DNA of 64,000 bases. It comes from Orobanche coerulescens. Lineage: Eukaryota; Streptophyta; Magnoliopsida; Lamiales; Orobanchaceae. Positions 1 through 13,000 of this stretch are shown here, in pieces (position 1 is the stretch's first letter; the number at the start of each line of letters is the position of its first letter). Under the pieces are notes generated by a model that was not told where the DNA came from, made no database searches, and saw only the letters and a program-made list of their open reading frames with translations. The DNA lies in assembly GCA_033398695.1 (NCBI GenBank), contig CM065805.1, forward strand, positions 168,617,787 through 168,681,786, in the 5' to 3' direction. The translations under genes were made by a program, and so were the position numbers.

Positions 1-23
1 ATATTGTTGGGCCCCATCTCTAG

Positions 24-1830
24 GATGCAGATGTCATGTGGTTCAGAGACCCATTTCCAGACTTCCATCCAGATGCCGATTTTCAGATAGCATGTGATCA
101 TTTCTCAGGCAGAGCTGAGGATATAGAGAACAATACACCCAATGGTGGGTTTAAGTTTGTTAGGTCAAATAACCGGTCTATAGAGTTTTACAAGTTTTGG
201 TACTCCTCTCACATTACATATCCAGGATTACATGATCAAGATGTTCTTAACAGAATCAAGAACGATTCATTCATCAGTGAAATCGGGCTGAAAATGAGAT
301 TCTTGGATACTGCCCTGTTTGGTGGTTTTTGTGAACCCAGCCGAGATCTCGGTCGAGTTTGTACTATGCATGCAAACTGTTGTTTGGGGTTGGATAGCAA
401 ACTTCATGACCTCAGAATTTTACTTGATGATTGGAAGAGGCATTTATCTCTCTCACCGAATTTGAAACGCATCGAGTCATCTTGGAGAGTTCCTCAAAAT
501 TGCAGGTAATACAAAATTAAGATGCATCCTTGATGTTTAGCTTACGATGAAATTGCAATTTATGCTCACTAATTTGCTCCATTTGCAATATACGGACACA
601 AAAATTAGGGGGTAGCAATATACGGACACTAACTTTGTACCAACGCAATTTATGGATACTTAGCCCAATTTCTACGTGCAATTGCATAATCAGCCGTATT
701 TATCTTACGTGGCGGCTCATGTGTCGTTTTTTGCCACTTTTGAGTGAAATGTGGCAAATTTGGCCCTCTTACCACTCAGATTTTGCTATTTGTACCGAAA
801 GATGGAAAAAGAGATATTTTTTCACGAAACTTATCTAAAAATAAAAAAGTAAAGAATATATTTAAAAATCTGAAATTTCACTAAAGTATCAAAAGAAAAA
901 GGTTATTTAAAATATGTGAAAGTATCTATGACATTATTTAAAAAAAAAACTTAGGATTTTGAATTACTACAAAAAAGATTTGAAATAATTTGACAATTAT
1001 TTAAATATAATCCTTCCTTAATAGTAGATAATTTGACAAAGGTTTAAATAAAAAAAATTAGGATTTCGGATTTTTTAATATTTTCTTTATTTTTTTATTT
1101 TTTAAGTAATTACGTATCTTTTTTTTGCCAAGTTGGACAGAAATGTGGCAAATTTTTCCAAACTACAAATGGAGAAATCTGAGTGGTAAGAGGGCCTAAT
1201 TTGGGAAAAACCGACACATAAGCCGCCACGTAATATAAATACAACTGACTGTATAAATTGGGCTAATTGTCCATAAATTGCGTTAGTACAAAGTTAGTGT
1301 CTGTATATTGCTACCCTCTAACTTTTGTGTCCGTATATTACAAATGGAACAAAGATACCCGGCTCTCTTCAACTACAAGAGATAATATTTTGTAAAGATA
1401 AGATCGAATCAGTAACAATAAATTTTGATCATTAAAAATCAGTTATCATAAGTAAAAAATCACAAACAGTAAAATTCAGTTTTGATCCATAAAAATCAGT
1501 AACTTTGTATAATATACACAATGAATCAGCGAAAATCAGTTTTACTCGATAAAAATAATTCCGGTTCAGCAAAGAATCAGGTGAAGAGAATAAAGGCTTA
1601 CACCCCCAAATTTGGGGTATTTATTTGGGAAAGAACAAATCTAAGGGGGGTGTTTGTAAACATTTGGATGTTTAGAATCTTGAAAGGTAACAGGGAATTT
1701 TTGTAATTGGTAATTATCTATCATCCCTTGACCTTTACTATTCTCTATCTTTATGTTTACTTGCAGTCTGGAGGCTCTCCGCCCAGATGTGCGAAATGAC
1801 AATGAGGACCTTCAGATTCTGAATAGATAA
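24..1830 (+). CDS. Nucleotide-diphospho-sugar transferase, GT77/At4g15970-like, 3' part (last two exons in window)
   Basis: This is the C-terminal half of a plant Golgi-type glycosyltransferase of the nucleotide-diphospho-sugar transferase family (PF03407, CAZy GT77). The upstream exons lie outside the window. The first visible exon is 24-505, after a 3' splice site CTCTAG. It opens with DADVMWFRDP, which carries the family's D-x-D sugar-nucleotide/metal-binding motif. The family signatures YPGLHDQDVLN, RFLDTALFGGFCEPS and CTMHANCCLGL follow. The donor is GCAG|GTAATA. The last exon is 1767-1830 after TTGCAG and codes for SLEALRPDVRNDNEDLQILNR and a stop. Joining the two restores the WRVPQNC-SLEAL ending typical of the family; reading through the donor gives a false stop at 507-509. 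The intron is 1261 bp and holds a fold-back MITE. The acceptor sugar is unknown: GT77 includes arabinosyl-, xylosyl- and galactosyltransferases. Confidence 0.85.
575..1350. mobile_element. Long fold-back MITE in the glycosyltransferase intron
   Basis: Terminal inverted repeats of roughly 200 bp face each other. The left arm reads GCTCCATTTGCAATATACGG and the right arm, reverse-complemented, reads GTTCCATTTGTAATATACGG. Similarity continues through TAGCAATATACGGACACTAA, CAATTTATGGA, TTACGTGGCGGCT and TTTGCCACAT. The centre is AT-rich and non-coding. Long arms suit a Mutator-like or fold-back element. I could not find a clean target-site duplication, so the superfamily is not settled. Confidence 0.65.
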
Positions 1831-2518
1831 TGCCTGAAACCCCGGCTTACGCTAATCGCTCGGATTCTCGTGAAAGTTCAGAATTGCTGCGAGTTGTTTC
1901 TTGTTGATGAGGGGAGTGGGAATGAACATTATGTACATATCGCACTTGTTAGGTTAGGATGCCTACATGACTTGTGGTTTGGGGGTGCAGGAATTATTCT
2001 TTGCTCCATATTATTCATATATGTCTAACTAATGTAGTTGCCCTTCGAGATATCAATCAATCAAGCTTGTCTCTTGCATTGATCAAAAAATATACTTTAC
2101 GTTCTATGCATATATCTTTTGCACAACAATGATTAAAGTAGTAATTCTCTTTCATAACTGTAAGCATTTATTAAGTTTATGGGATGAATTACTAGTCATA
2201 TATAACTCAATTGCTTACAGTTTAGTTGTGGATTTACAAAGAATAAATGAAATTGATGATTTAAAAATCGTTTGCACCTCGATCCGTTTAACATAACGAG
2301 CGGTGCATGATCTATATATTTTCGTTAAGTAAATTGTAAAGTTTGATTGGTAAAAAAGAATATATAGAAATAATATATATGTAAAATACAAAGCTTAGTC
2401 AAGCTCAGGATTCGTATTTTGGTCGAGTTTTGTTCTTAGATGGATTGAATAAGTGATCGAGCTAAGGTCAAAGACAAATAACTGAAGCTCAATTCAATTC
2501 AAACAAAATAGAACCGTC
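1831..2518 (+). other. 3' UTR and intergenic DNA after the glycosyltransferase
   Basis: After the stop codon there are about 250 bases of moderately G+C-balanced sequence, probably 3' UTR. AT-rich intergenic DNA follows. I see no further coding region here. Confidence 0.4.
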
Positions 2519-2528
2519 CACCAAAAGT

Positions 2529-2916
2529 GAGTGGGACTTTATTCACCCTCTTTTAAGAGGGTGAACATAATCCTCCCTTTTAAATATATATTAATATAAT
2601 GTATTAGTGTATAAATATATTTTTATAATATATAATATTTATACAAGATGAATTAATGTTGAAAAAATATACCTTTTTAAATTTCTATTATTTTTATTTT
2701 TTTCAATATTACTACAGCTTAAATGTAATATTTTCACATATTATATTCTAAAAAAATTTCTAAAGGGTAAAAAAATATTTTTTCAACATTATTCATCTTG
2801 TATAAATATATTATATATTATAAAAATATATTTATACACTAATACATTATACTAATATATATTTAAAAGGGAGGATTATGTTCACCCTCTTAAAAGAGGG
2901 TGAACAAAGTCCCACT
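2529..2916. mobile_element. MULE-type MITE, nearly perfect fold-back
   Basis: An inverted repeat covers almost the whole element. The left end reads GTGGGACTTTATTCACCCTC and the right end reverse-complements to GTGGGACTTTGTTCACCCTC. Both arms contain a smaller palindrome, CACCCTCTTTTAAGAGGGTG. The 10-bp direct repeat CACCAAAAGT flanks it at 2519-2528 and 2917-2926. A 9-11 bp target-site duplication is what Mutator-like transposases make. There is no coding capacity. Confidence 0.8.
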
Positions 2917-2960
2917 CACCAAAAGTATGCTCATCTGAATTTTGATTGGTTACTATTTAG

Positions 2961-3569
2961 TAGGGGTGAGCTTGGTTCGGTTTGGTACGGTTTCTAGCTA
3001 AAACCGATACCGAACCGTATCTTATCTCCAGATTCAAGATTCGACTACCGAAATGATCTTGCTTAAATCGGCTCGGTGTGGTCGGTTTGGTGTTTGCTCA
3101 AGAATGTCGGTGTCAATGGGCTCATTAAAAGAGCCAATTAAATTGGGATTTCACCAATGCCAAATTGAACTACTGCTAAATCGCATAATCAGAAGTTCAA
3201 ATAAGGATTTATACATAATTAATCCACTTCAAAGCTTGAATAAAAATAAAATCTACTTCAATAACATGATAATAACTAAGGATTCAAAAAGTCAATATCG
3301 ATTAAACAAAAGTCTTGAATAGTCCATCAATTCATAACAACTCGCATGTTAAAAAAAAGAAAACAAAGTTTCAGAATAGTCATCTGCTTTATCGGTTCGG
3401 TTTTTAAAGTCGGGATCCATATCTAAAACCGAAACCGAACCGCATAATTCGGTTTTCAAAATTTTAAGAACCGTACCATACCAATATCTTATTGGTTCGG
3501 TTTTTCGGTTTCGTTTTTTTCGGTATTTTCGGTATTATCGGTTTTTGTCGATTTTTCTGCTCACTCCTA
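2961..3569. mobile_element. hAT MITE built from GGTTCGGT motifs, copy 1
   Basis: The ends are TAGGGGTGAGC and GCTCACTCCTA, with the 8-bp target-site duplication CTATTTAG at 2953-2960 and 3570-3577, which is diagnostic of hAT transposition. The subterminal regions are dense in GGTTCGGT/ACCGAACC-like motifs. A second copy of the family lies at 17949-18581. The element sits between the glycosyltransferase and the first ARC3 exon. The 89-aa open frame inside it resembles no protein I know. Confidence 0.88.
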
Positions 3570-3577
3570 CTATTTAG

Positions 3578-4087
3578 TATAAGATTTGTTTAAAAATTGC
3601 AATTAATATATAAAAAAATATAATTATGTAAATACTTATTTGAGTTGTCTTAACGCGTACTTTTCAGATATTATTTTGTTGTAAGATTTAGTATATAATT
3701 AAAATTATTAATGATTAAAAGTGTATTTCGACAGACCGATTATTGATCAAAGTCAAAATGAGCATATTTTTTGTGGGTGGATGGAGTATTCAAATGTACT
3801 TTTTAATAGGTTTTTAAAATTATCATTTTTTTAGTAGAGTGAGAATCGGAACTAATTTTTTTAGGTTAAAATTATATAGAAGTGGATTTTTGCTGCTCGA
3901 TAGGGGCAGTAACGTCATTGTCCTCATTAATCCTCTATATCTGCTGCGGCGAGTTGGGATAGCTGCTCAGCGGCTCGTGCTCAGCTATCAACCACATCAA
4001 ACTATTCCCCACGGCCACGACCACGGCCACGGCCGGCCACGGCTCACCCCAGGAGACATGCTCCTGTCGCATTTCAGTTGATAACCG
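3578..4087 (+). promoter_or_regulatory. ARC3 upstream region
   Basis: This is the presumed promoter and 5' UTR of ARC3. The distal part is AT-rich. From about 4005 there is a run of CCACGGCCACG-like repeats. An in-frame TAA at 4082-4084 just before the ATG at 4088 means the ARC3 frame cannot extend further upstream. No convincing TATA box could be assigned. Confidence 0.4.
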
Positions 4088-7000
4088 ATGAACCTTTTGT
4101 ACCCCAATCCAGCTGTCCCTCACTCGCGTTCCCGCGTTTCACTCTCTCCCCCATTCATCTCACCTCGCAGAACCCGCAAAAGGCATGGGTCATCCTCATC
4201 GTCATTGCTGTGGGATTCAGGTCCCGTTACAATCAAATTGAGTTGTATTTGCGGCACTGCTGGCGATGACGGTTGTAATGTTCGTGTCAGCGGCGGTAAG
4301 TATATGTGGGAAGAAGAAAGCGAGGAGAAGGAATGCGTGGAAGTGATAATGATTGGGAGCCGGAAAGATGCTGTGCTTGATTTCTGCTCTCGCTCGCCTT
4401 TTCTATCCCCTGTTTTGAGATTTTGGTACTTTTGCTGCTCTGGGATTTTCCTTTTCCTCACTTCCATCTATTTGTTGTTGACATGTTGTATGCGTGAAAA
4501 AAGTGGGAATTGAAATCACTTGTGTACAATGCCATATAAATTGGACATTAGTTTTGTTATACTACAGTTAGGGTGGGGAGGCATGTGATATGAAGGTTGT
4601 GGTATAGCAAGTTGTTTAACATGTATGATAGCAATTTAATTTGAGTTTATAAGGATGGGATTGCTTTAGTGTTTTTTAATTGCCAATTTCTGATATGTTG
4701 TTTGCATAGCTCTCTGCTGTTAACATGTTTCATTGGCTGGTTCCGAATCTTTGAGCAATTCATTACTTCTGTAAAACTATTGCATTTTTTTCTTCTTCTT
4801 TTTCTTTGGGGGGGGGGGGGGGTTGTTTTGGATCAACTTGCCTTCTTATTTTTTTTGGTGTTCTAATTTGCAATTTACAATCTACATGGTGGTAATATCC
4901 ACTAAATGAATGGATTTCTTTGCTTAACCTGAATTTTGACTATATGGCAGGAATATTCTTGGTCATGACTCAGAAAAGGTGCAACTTCAACAGAGGTCTG
5001 CTACCCCAGGTCAAACATCTGAACGGAGTTGTCCTTCTTACCTGTAGTTAAATGTTCTCTTTTGTCGCTCCGAAACTTTACTAGCTGCATCTTACTTTAT
5101 GGTCACTTATTAGGTCTTTGGGGCATTCTTCTACTTTGTCACTAGGGTATCTGGTTCTACTTTCCTTTCACAATGTTCACTGAACTACAGCTGACTATTT
5201 ACTACTCAAATTAAACCATGTATATTTGCTATTGCATTGAACCACTGCAGTTATTGCCCGATATGGGCCATCAAATTAGTAGGCCAGATAGTTTTTCCAT
5301 AGCCTAGTCTAGAATAGTGTCCTGCGTGCTGCATATTTGTTGTTGCTATATCAGTATGTTGGTAATTTAGTTTATGCAGTATCATTATTGTTGTTAATAT
5401 ACTGCACCAAAGGAATCTTTGTCTAGCATCCACTATTAATTACTAAGTGTAAGTCAGAAGTTATTAGCTATGAACAATGGCCAAAACTTTTTGGGAATCC
5501 TTAGATGTTAATGTTAATTTATTTATTTCCAACGGTTTTGTGAGTTCATAAAATACAGCCAATAAACACCCAAATATGCTGTTTACAAATGACAACCAAC
5601 TGTGTCATAATTTTTTTTTTCCTTGCGCACAAATTTTCTCTACCTAGTACTGCAAGACTTTGCGTTGCTACTGACAAAGCCACTCTTATTTTTTGATTAT
5701 TTAAAATTGAGACCCCCAACATTCATATTGTTTTCCTGCAGAAATATCTGATCATCTATGGTGAAATTGTGGAATCTCTTCCTTCTTTCAACCTTTCTTT
5801 GCTCAGTATAGTTATGGTTTTGCAGATAGCATTCAAAGAACGGTGGATGATTTCTCGGCTTGGCAGTCATCTCGTAAAGCTGTTATACTTGTTTGTACAT
5901 TACCTATCTTTCACTCTAATAGATAATTCTTTGTTTCTTGTTTCGCTTCTGTTTTTGTGGTACTGAATAGGGCTTTGCTTAGTTGGGTGGAGTGTTTGTT
6001 TATTTCCAGGATAAACCATTGCATAAATGAAGCTTTACATGCATGTATAAAGGAACCTTCTGCCGACATAATATTGACGAATATCGTCATACGATATGCC
6101 ACGTAGTCTGTTTCGAAACTCAATTAAAGACTATGTGACTTCGAGTTCTTAGTGAATGTAATTATTCAATGGAATTATGGAACTTATGAAAGGACATTAG
6201 ATTCGAGACATGGCTCCTTCAAGTTTAAGTTTAATTTGCCAGGATGAAAACATATTGCCATCTATGTCATTATAATATTTTACCACCTATTAATTATTTC
6301 GCGACCAAACTAACTGAAATTACACGACTTTATCCTGAAGTGTATTTTGGAGGAGTATTTTACCGGTCCCTCACTTGCACAGAACACTTGATCTTGACGG
6401 ACAAAATCATCAAATCATGTTAAGGTTATTGCAATTATACACGTAAACTCAACTTTTTCATATTGCCATCTCAACATAAAAATGATCAAGAACAGTTATC
6501 TTATGTCCTGATTTTCTTGTTAATTAACTTTATAACTGGTTTTATATGGAAACTAAAATTATAGCACGAATTATCATAATAAAAATGATACATGACTTCA
6601 TTTTTTCTGTATATTTATCTTAATTTTCTTCAGAAGAATTGGAAGATTCTTTTGGTGTCTATGAAAAAAAAGGTAAAATATGTTTGAATAAATAAATTTG
6701 AAATCTTGAATCAAATGATTTTGAGCTTTTGTTTCAAGAGAAATATTTGATTCATTTGTCTTTGAATGTTGACAGTTGTTTGAAAATTTGGTATGCCTTG
6801 TCCTTGTGCCAAGGTCCAAGAGGCATGGTTATGCTTTGAACATGTCACTTGTAATCTCAAGTTCAGATGTAGGTGTTGGGCTTCAGTCCAGCATCCTGCC
6901 TGCATGAGCTTAAAAAATGCGCGAGGCGCGGCTTGCGATTCGACCCGTTAGATCGGTACTAGGAAGTGGTTTAATGAATTGATTTGGACTACTCATACCA

Positions 7001-10000
7001 ACAAGATGAATCTTCTTTTATGGTAGTCATCTCATAGAAACTCCTAAGTTAAACGTGCCTTGCTCGGAGTAGGTATGAGATGTGTGATCCCCTGGAAAGT
7101 TTCTCAAGAGTGCGCGTGAGTGAGGCCAAAGCACGCTAGAAAAGATTCATGTTCGTAGAGGGAGGACAACTTCATCATTATGGGGACCAACAGTAGGTAT
7201 GGGGTAGGGAATTCGAAATTCAGTTTAAGGAATTAGCGACAAGCTAAGCTTCACCTTAAAGAAGAAATAGGATCCAACACCCATGACAAACACATAAGTG
7301 ATGCACATAAATGCTCAAGTCTTTTCCCCCATATGCATCAGGTCACATCCTCAGTGTAGTTGGTACTTTTGGTTTAGATGCAAATTGTCCCAGAAAGCTT
7401 CATTGACTAACTTTATTTCATAGGACACAAATTTAGCTTCTGAGAGGAAATCTAAGAATTGCTCCGTTTCATATGTTACTTCTAAGAGATGCATTGAAAG
7501 GCTAAAATATCATCATAGGAATATGCTTAGTTAAGATTGCGATGTTTTGCAGTCACTAGGGAGTAGGGAATAATAGACCGGAAAATAGATCAGAAGGCTT
7601 TTCTTATAAAAAGCGTCGTCGGGGATGTGTTAGTATTTTGTTTAAGTAAAACGGATGTACTCAAGCGTGCAGACAAATTGGCGAGATAATTTAATGGTCA
7701 TTGAACCATGAGTTGTACTTTCTGTATGTAGTTTGGTTATTTCAGGCATGTCAGACACCATATGCCTTTAAACAACTGAATTGATCAACCTGGATTTACT
7801 ATTTGGACTTCCATTTTTCTACGATCCAAGTGCATGGAAGCCGAATGCTCTTTAATCCATTTTATGGAGCTCTTTCCTCAAACAAGATTTTGAACTCTAG
7901 TGAAGGGGCTCGTCCTTCTAGCTTGCTGGTATGACCCTAAGGCTTTAATCCCAGCTGTGACAGTGCCACACCCACACAAGAGAGGGCTCTTTACTCCATT
8001 GAGGAGAAACTCAGTACTGAATCATGATTCGATTTGCCATAACATAAATACCATTATTGTAGAAGCAAGAAAAGCACTCACATAATTTGGCTATTAACTG
8101 ATATAGACAAGACGTTACAGAAGCAGCTAAATATGTATGAGTAATTGTGAAAGCATGTCCTGGAATTTTGTTTGTCAGCATAGTTTGACTTAGATTTTAG
8201 TCATTTTGTTTGAGATCTTCCTTGAAGCTTTATTATTCTCATTGGAAGATTCCTATTCCTTCTTGAGATTGTAAGAATCATCAGTTCTGGTCTCGTGCCG
8301 GATGGGTTCTCAATTACTTTATCTATTTCTCTGTTTTCGAGAATGTGAGAACTGAGAAGGGAACTTCTAATGTTATTTCCCTGTATGTTCATTCTTCTTG
8401 CTGTTTGGATGTCAAAGCATATATATTTTTATTAAGCTTGTTCACATCTTCTATTTTTGGTCAGGTTGCTAGTGCGGCTTATGGCGCAGATCACGTTACA
8501 GCGCTTGAGGTTCTTAGCAATGTCAAGTCTGGAAACGGAATTGTGGTTGGCGTAATAGTGAAGCCATTTAGCTTTGAAGGACAAAGACGCCAAGATGAGG
8601 CACAACTTTTTTCCTTTTGATTTATGATGTAATTTTGTTCAGATATTAATAATCACATATGCAAACTGGAAGCACAGAACTAGATATAATTAAACCATGT
8701 GGATGTTGTGCTTTGTCATGTCATGAATGAGAAAGGTTGCATTAAAGTTTCGATCAGTTAATATCTATTGATGTATTCCATCTGTAGGTCAAGGATTTGC
8801 TGGACAAACTAAAAAGGCAGGCGAATTTTTGTATAGGTGAGTATTTGTTTTCATGCGCTGATTATGTTAACCTAGAGGTCGTTGTGAGAATAGTTAAAAG
8901 CTTTCTTCATTTTTTGACGACTCTTTGATGTTTGATCTCATAAACCTCACCAATATCTAGTTCCTGTGACACTTGACCTATTGAAATTTGAACACAGAGC
9001 AGTAATAGTTTGAGTAACATGAAGGAATCATTTTCTTATACATATTTTATGATGAATGCATCAGAAAGATAACAGTAACTTATAAGACGCATGAGAATTA
9101 GTTACATATGTATTAATATGTCAAACCTTGTACTTTTTGATGATAAATTGAGTAGCCTAGTTCAGCAGTACTTTGGGTTACATATGACATAAAGATTGGC
9201 ATCACTTGCCATTTTTAATTTCACCTTTGTACAGTTTCTTGTGGAGTAATGCTTCTGAAATCTGATGCTGAACTTCTTTATAAATATAGTGTGCCAGGCA
9301 TCACGCTGTTATAACTGTATATTTGTTCCCATCTGACCTTTAGTAGAACAACTGAAAAGAAGACAGACAAGGAAAGTAATGAAAGTGCCCAAGAGTAAAT
9401 TGAAATCCGGTAAACTTGCCCAAGACAGAATGGCACGTCATTGAACATTATCCTCTTGTGGAATGGCACGTCATTGAACATTATCTTGCTATAATTAGAA
9501 GTTTGACCAATGTTGTTGTTAATGGCTTGGTTTGTCTTTCCGATGTCTTCCACTCTTTCTGAGGAGTGAAAAATTTCCGAATTTCCCCTCTGTTTGGCTG
9601 AAAAAAATTATTTAAGCTAACTAGTTTCTGCTGTCAAACTCTGGACATACATATTTCACGAAAAAGTAGAATATGATTAAATTAAGCATTTGAAAACCAT
9701 GTGTATGACTTGACCAAGTCACTCAAATAAGGGATAGAGGATAGACTGCTGAATGTCCAGAGCTCCAGTATGTTGTATGTAAAAGCTGACATTTATACCG
9801 ATACGTACAAGAAAGTGACATTTCTATGTATTAGGCTCTCAAAACTGTGTTAATGTATGATGGCTGCAGTTCTGGATACTGATGCACTTCTAGAAAATGA
9901 TCTGGTAACTCTGGATGAGGCTCTAAAGTCATCCAATAATGCTGTTTTAATGGCCATGAATGCCATATCTTTTCTCTTATTGGTAAGCAAACTCTTTTTG

Positions 10001-13000
10001 CCTTATTTTCGTTTCAAGTTCTCTACTTTCTGTTTGCTGATGCTTATTTGTTCTGTCTGATTGCTTGAATTTGAGATATTAACTTCTTCATTGTCATTAA
10101 CAGGATGAACACAAAAAGCTTTTGAACGCAAACGACTCAACCAGAGAACTTCAACTTCCTGAGTTTAGAGAAGTCCGGCCCTGTACAATTGATTTTTCAA
10201 TTTTGAGGGTCCTAATACATAAATTCTCTATTGTTGACTACATGCATCCACTACCAGTTTTTTCTAATGTCAAACATTTCATAGATGCTCATTCCATCAC
10301 TTATTCCTTAATAATTAAAATTCAAGCTCTTATCATCATCAGATTTTTGAGTGTTACACGGAAGCAAGGATTGGATTTGGATCTGGTAACAATGTCAAAA
10401 CTTCACTTTTGCGAGCTATAAATGACTGCCCTTTCTTGGGTGTGGACGTAAAGGTTCGGCTTGACTGAATGTTTTTGGTTGTTAATTTAATATACCACCT
10501 GTCTTTTTCCAACTTCATCTGCAAATATTCTTTTTGATATTGCACCAACATTTTACTTTCTGCCTTCACTGCAAACTTCTGTATGACAGCATTTGCTTAC
10601 CTTCTTGAAATTTAAAACCTTGTAGTTTTTTTGTCCAATTTGATTTCTACTCTTCCACTCAGGCTTCTTCCTCTGCTGATTCTTATGGCAGGACCTTAAT
10701 GGTGTCTTATGCATTTTTGCAAGTTCAGATGCTGAGGACTGCAGGGACGCAAATAACGTCTTGCGTACTGTTCGTGAAATTGCGAAATGCAATGGTGAAA
10801 TAATCGTCTCCATAGTTCGTGAGTCCAATCTGGATCCTAACACAGTACTAGCTACCATAATTGTTTTCGGGTAAGGGTCACTGTCAACAAATTTAACTAA
10901 GCTGCTACTGTTCACATTAGGGTTGGCTACCCTCAGTTTTCTTGAAGTTGCAACATATTGTGTCTTCTCACTTTGTACTGAACTCTAATGCTCAAGGTTA
11001 AGGGATACAATTTTGAGTGTTGAACTTTATGTTTTTTATTATATTGAGATAACTTGGTTAATATCATTGAATCCCTAACTCTATGCAGTTCTTGCCAACT
11101 TGTTTACATTTGTGTGTCAGGATTCTTCATCAATTGGATAGTGCTAAACTCTCCATTAGTGTTACAGAAAAGGAACACCTAACAACTCTTTTTTTCTCCC
11201 ACTTCTCTATGTTTGTTGTATGTGATGTGTTAATAGCAGATACACCACGAAGCAGTTGGCGGCTCCCAGAAAAGGCATATTTTCTAGCCTAGGTCAACAT
11301 TTCCCTTTCATTTTCAATTTGTTCAAGCAAATTCAGCAAACTGACAACTCTGAGAAAGCCTTTTTATTCAAGAATCTAGATGTTTCTGATGTGATAAATC
11401 TTCCTGTCAATGGTGACATGCCTAAGGCGAATTATTTAGACGGTACTATCGAAGACACAGGTTTTCTCTCTGGCAAAATCCCACCACTGTCAGGCGAGGC
11501 AGATGAAGAATTCTTTTCTTTGAGGTCCTCCCATGCATGTCAGTTTCAGTGTTTCACCAAAGTATTTTTGCTAATTCTTTTGTAACATTGGCAAACTCGT
11601 CTCATGTAGGGATGATGGTAGTTCTGGTGAAAGCGAGGTAGAATTATTTCAGACCAACTCTAATTCCTGCACTTATGAGTTGAATTCTGAAGGTACAACG
11701 TCATTGGTTCTGGTTTCTTTTCTGACTGATGATGACGATATACCAATTATAAAGCTATTTATAGTAGTCTGTTTGAAATATAATAAATTTAGTTGGCATG
11801 AATTATACAGGAACCCAGGTGTTCCGAAGAGATCTGCTTACTAGAGGAAATCTAGGGGGAGGTTATTCAAACGAAATGCCAAAACATGGAACTAATTTTT
11901 CAGAAACAACTACATTGGTCGACAGCATCAGCATTTACAAACTACCTCTGGGTATAAAACATCTGGATAAGCTGGAAGACACTCTTTTAACCTCAAACAC
12001 TAAGGAAATAGTTGATGACAATGAAAAGAACCAATATCATGCTGGACCTGGACCAAATATGTCTTGGGCTGGATTAACAGATGCTGATTTCAACAATTGT
12101 GTTCCTTCATTCAACCAAAAAAATAGTACCCATACGTATAAGAAGGGAGTGCTTTCCAGTCGTGCTGCATCCATGTTGGTAAATTCCGTTTCTTGTCTAC
12201 GCTTAATGCAGAGTAAAGTTAAATCAAAGGACACATGTCTAGCTAAATATGCTCTCTCATATCTCAAATCGTTACTTGTATCACTAACATGTGCTAGTAG
12301 ATGTGTGTGTGTGTCTATGCATGTTTAGACTACTGAGGTATCTTTGTTTTGGATCCCTATTTTAAGCAAAATATACCTCTTGAACTTAAGCCTTCAAGTT
12401 CAAGATGTACTAAAGATGGACTTGATAAAAATTATTCATGTCTGTAATGAACATTTGTCTATTTTATATAATTAATTGACTGTCTAAATTTAAGCAAGGT
12501 ATCTAAGACACTATTAATAAGTGATTTTGGACTGTCTATGATATCTAACTTATCCAAATTATTTTTGTATTACAAGTGCAACAGTCTTATATAAATAATG
12601 CATTTACTATTCCTGTTTCCCAATCCTCGTCTATGGTTAGCACATAATTCAGAGCTGCATCCTGCTCATCACATCCTGGAGTAAATCTTATTTTGAAAGA
12701 ATTTTGTTCCGGTAAACATTTAAATTTCTAGAGAATAAAATCTGGATGATTCATATGTAATTTGGATTCAATAGCGTACACTGAGTAACTGAATATATAC
12801 ATACTTTTGTTCGCTTAGATTTTTTTTATTATCTTTTCTCAAGGCATATATGTCAATCTAGGACAAAACACATGAAGCAAACTGATTCTTAGGAGGAGCG
12901 AATAGCGAGCGATTAAATTACTCCAAACACCGTTAGAGCCAAGATTTTGCAAGGAAAATCTGGAAAGCCTTTAACGAAAGAATCTGGAGAATACTTGGTG

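Noticed and set aside
507..509. The glycosyltransferase ending at PQNCR with the TAA here
   Set aside because: The TAA lies inside a GTAATA splice donor; splicing to 1767 restores the family's C terminus.
4120..4467. Minus-strand 115-aa open frame opposite ARC3 exon 1
   Set aside because: It overlaps the exon that fits the ARC3 N terminus; it is low-complexity and has no support.
7041..7110. A functional 5S rRNA gene
   Set aside because: Only the 3' half is similar, with many changes, and it lies in a dispersed repeat inside an intron.
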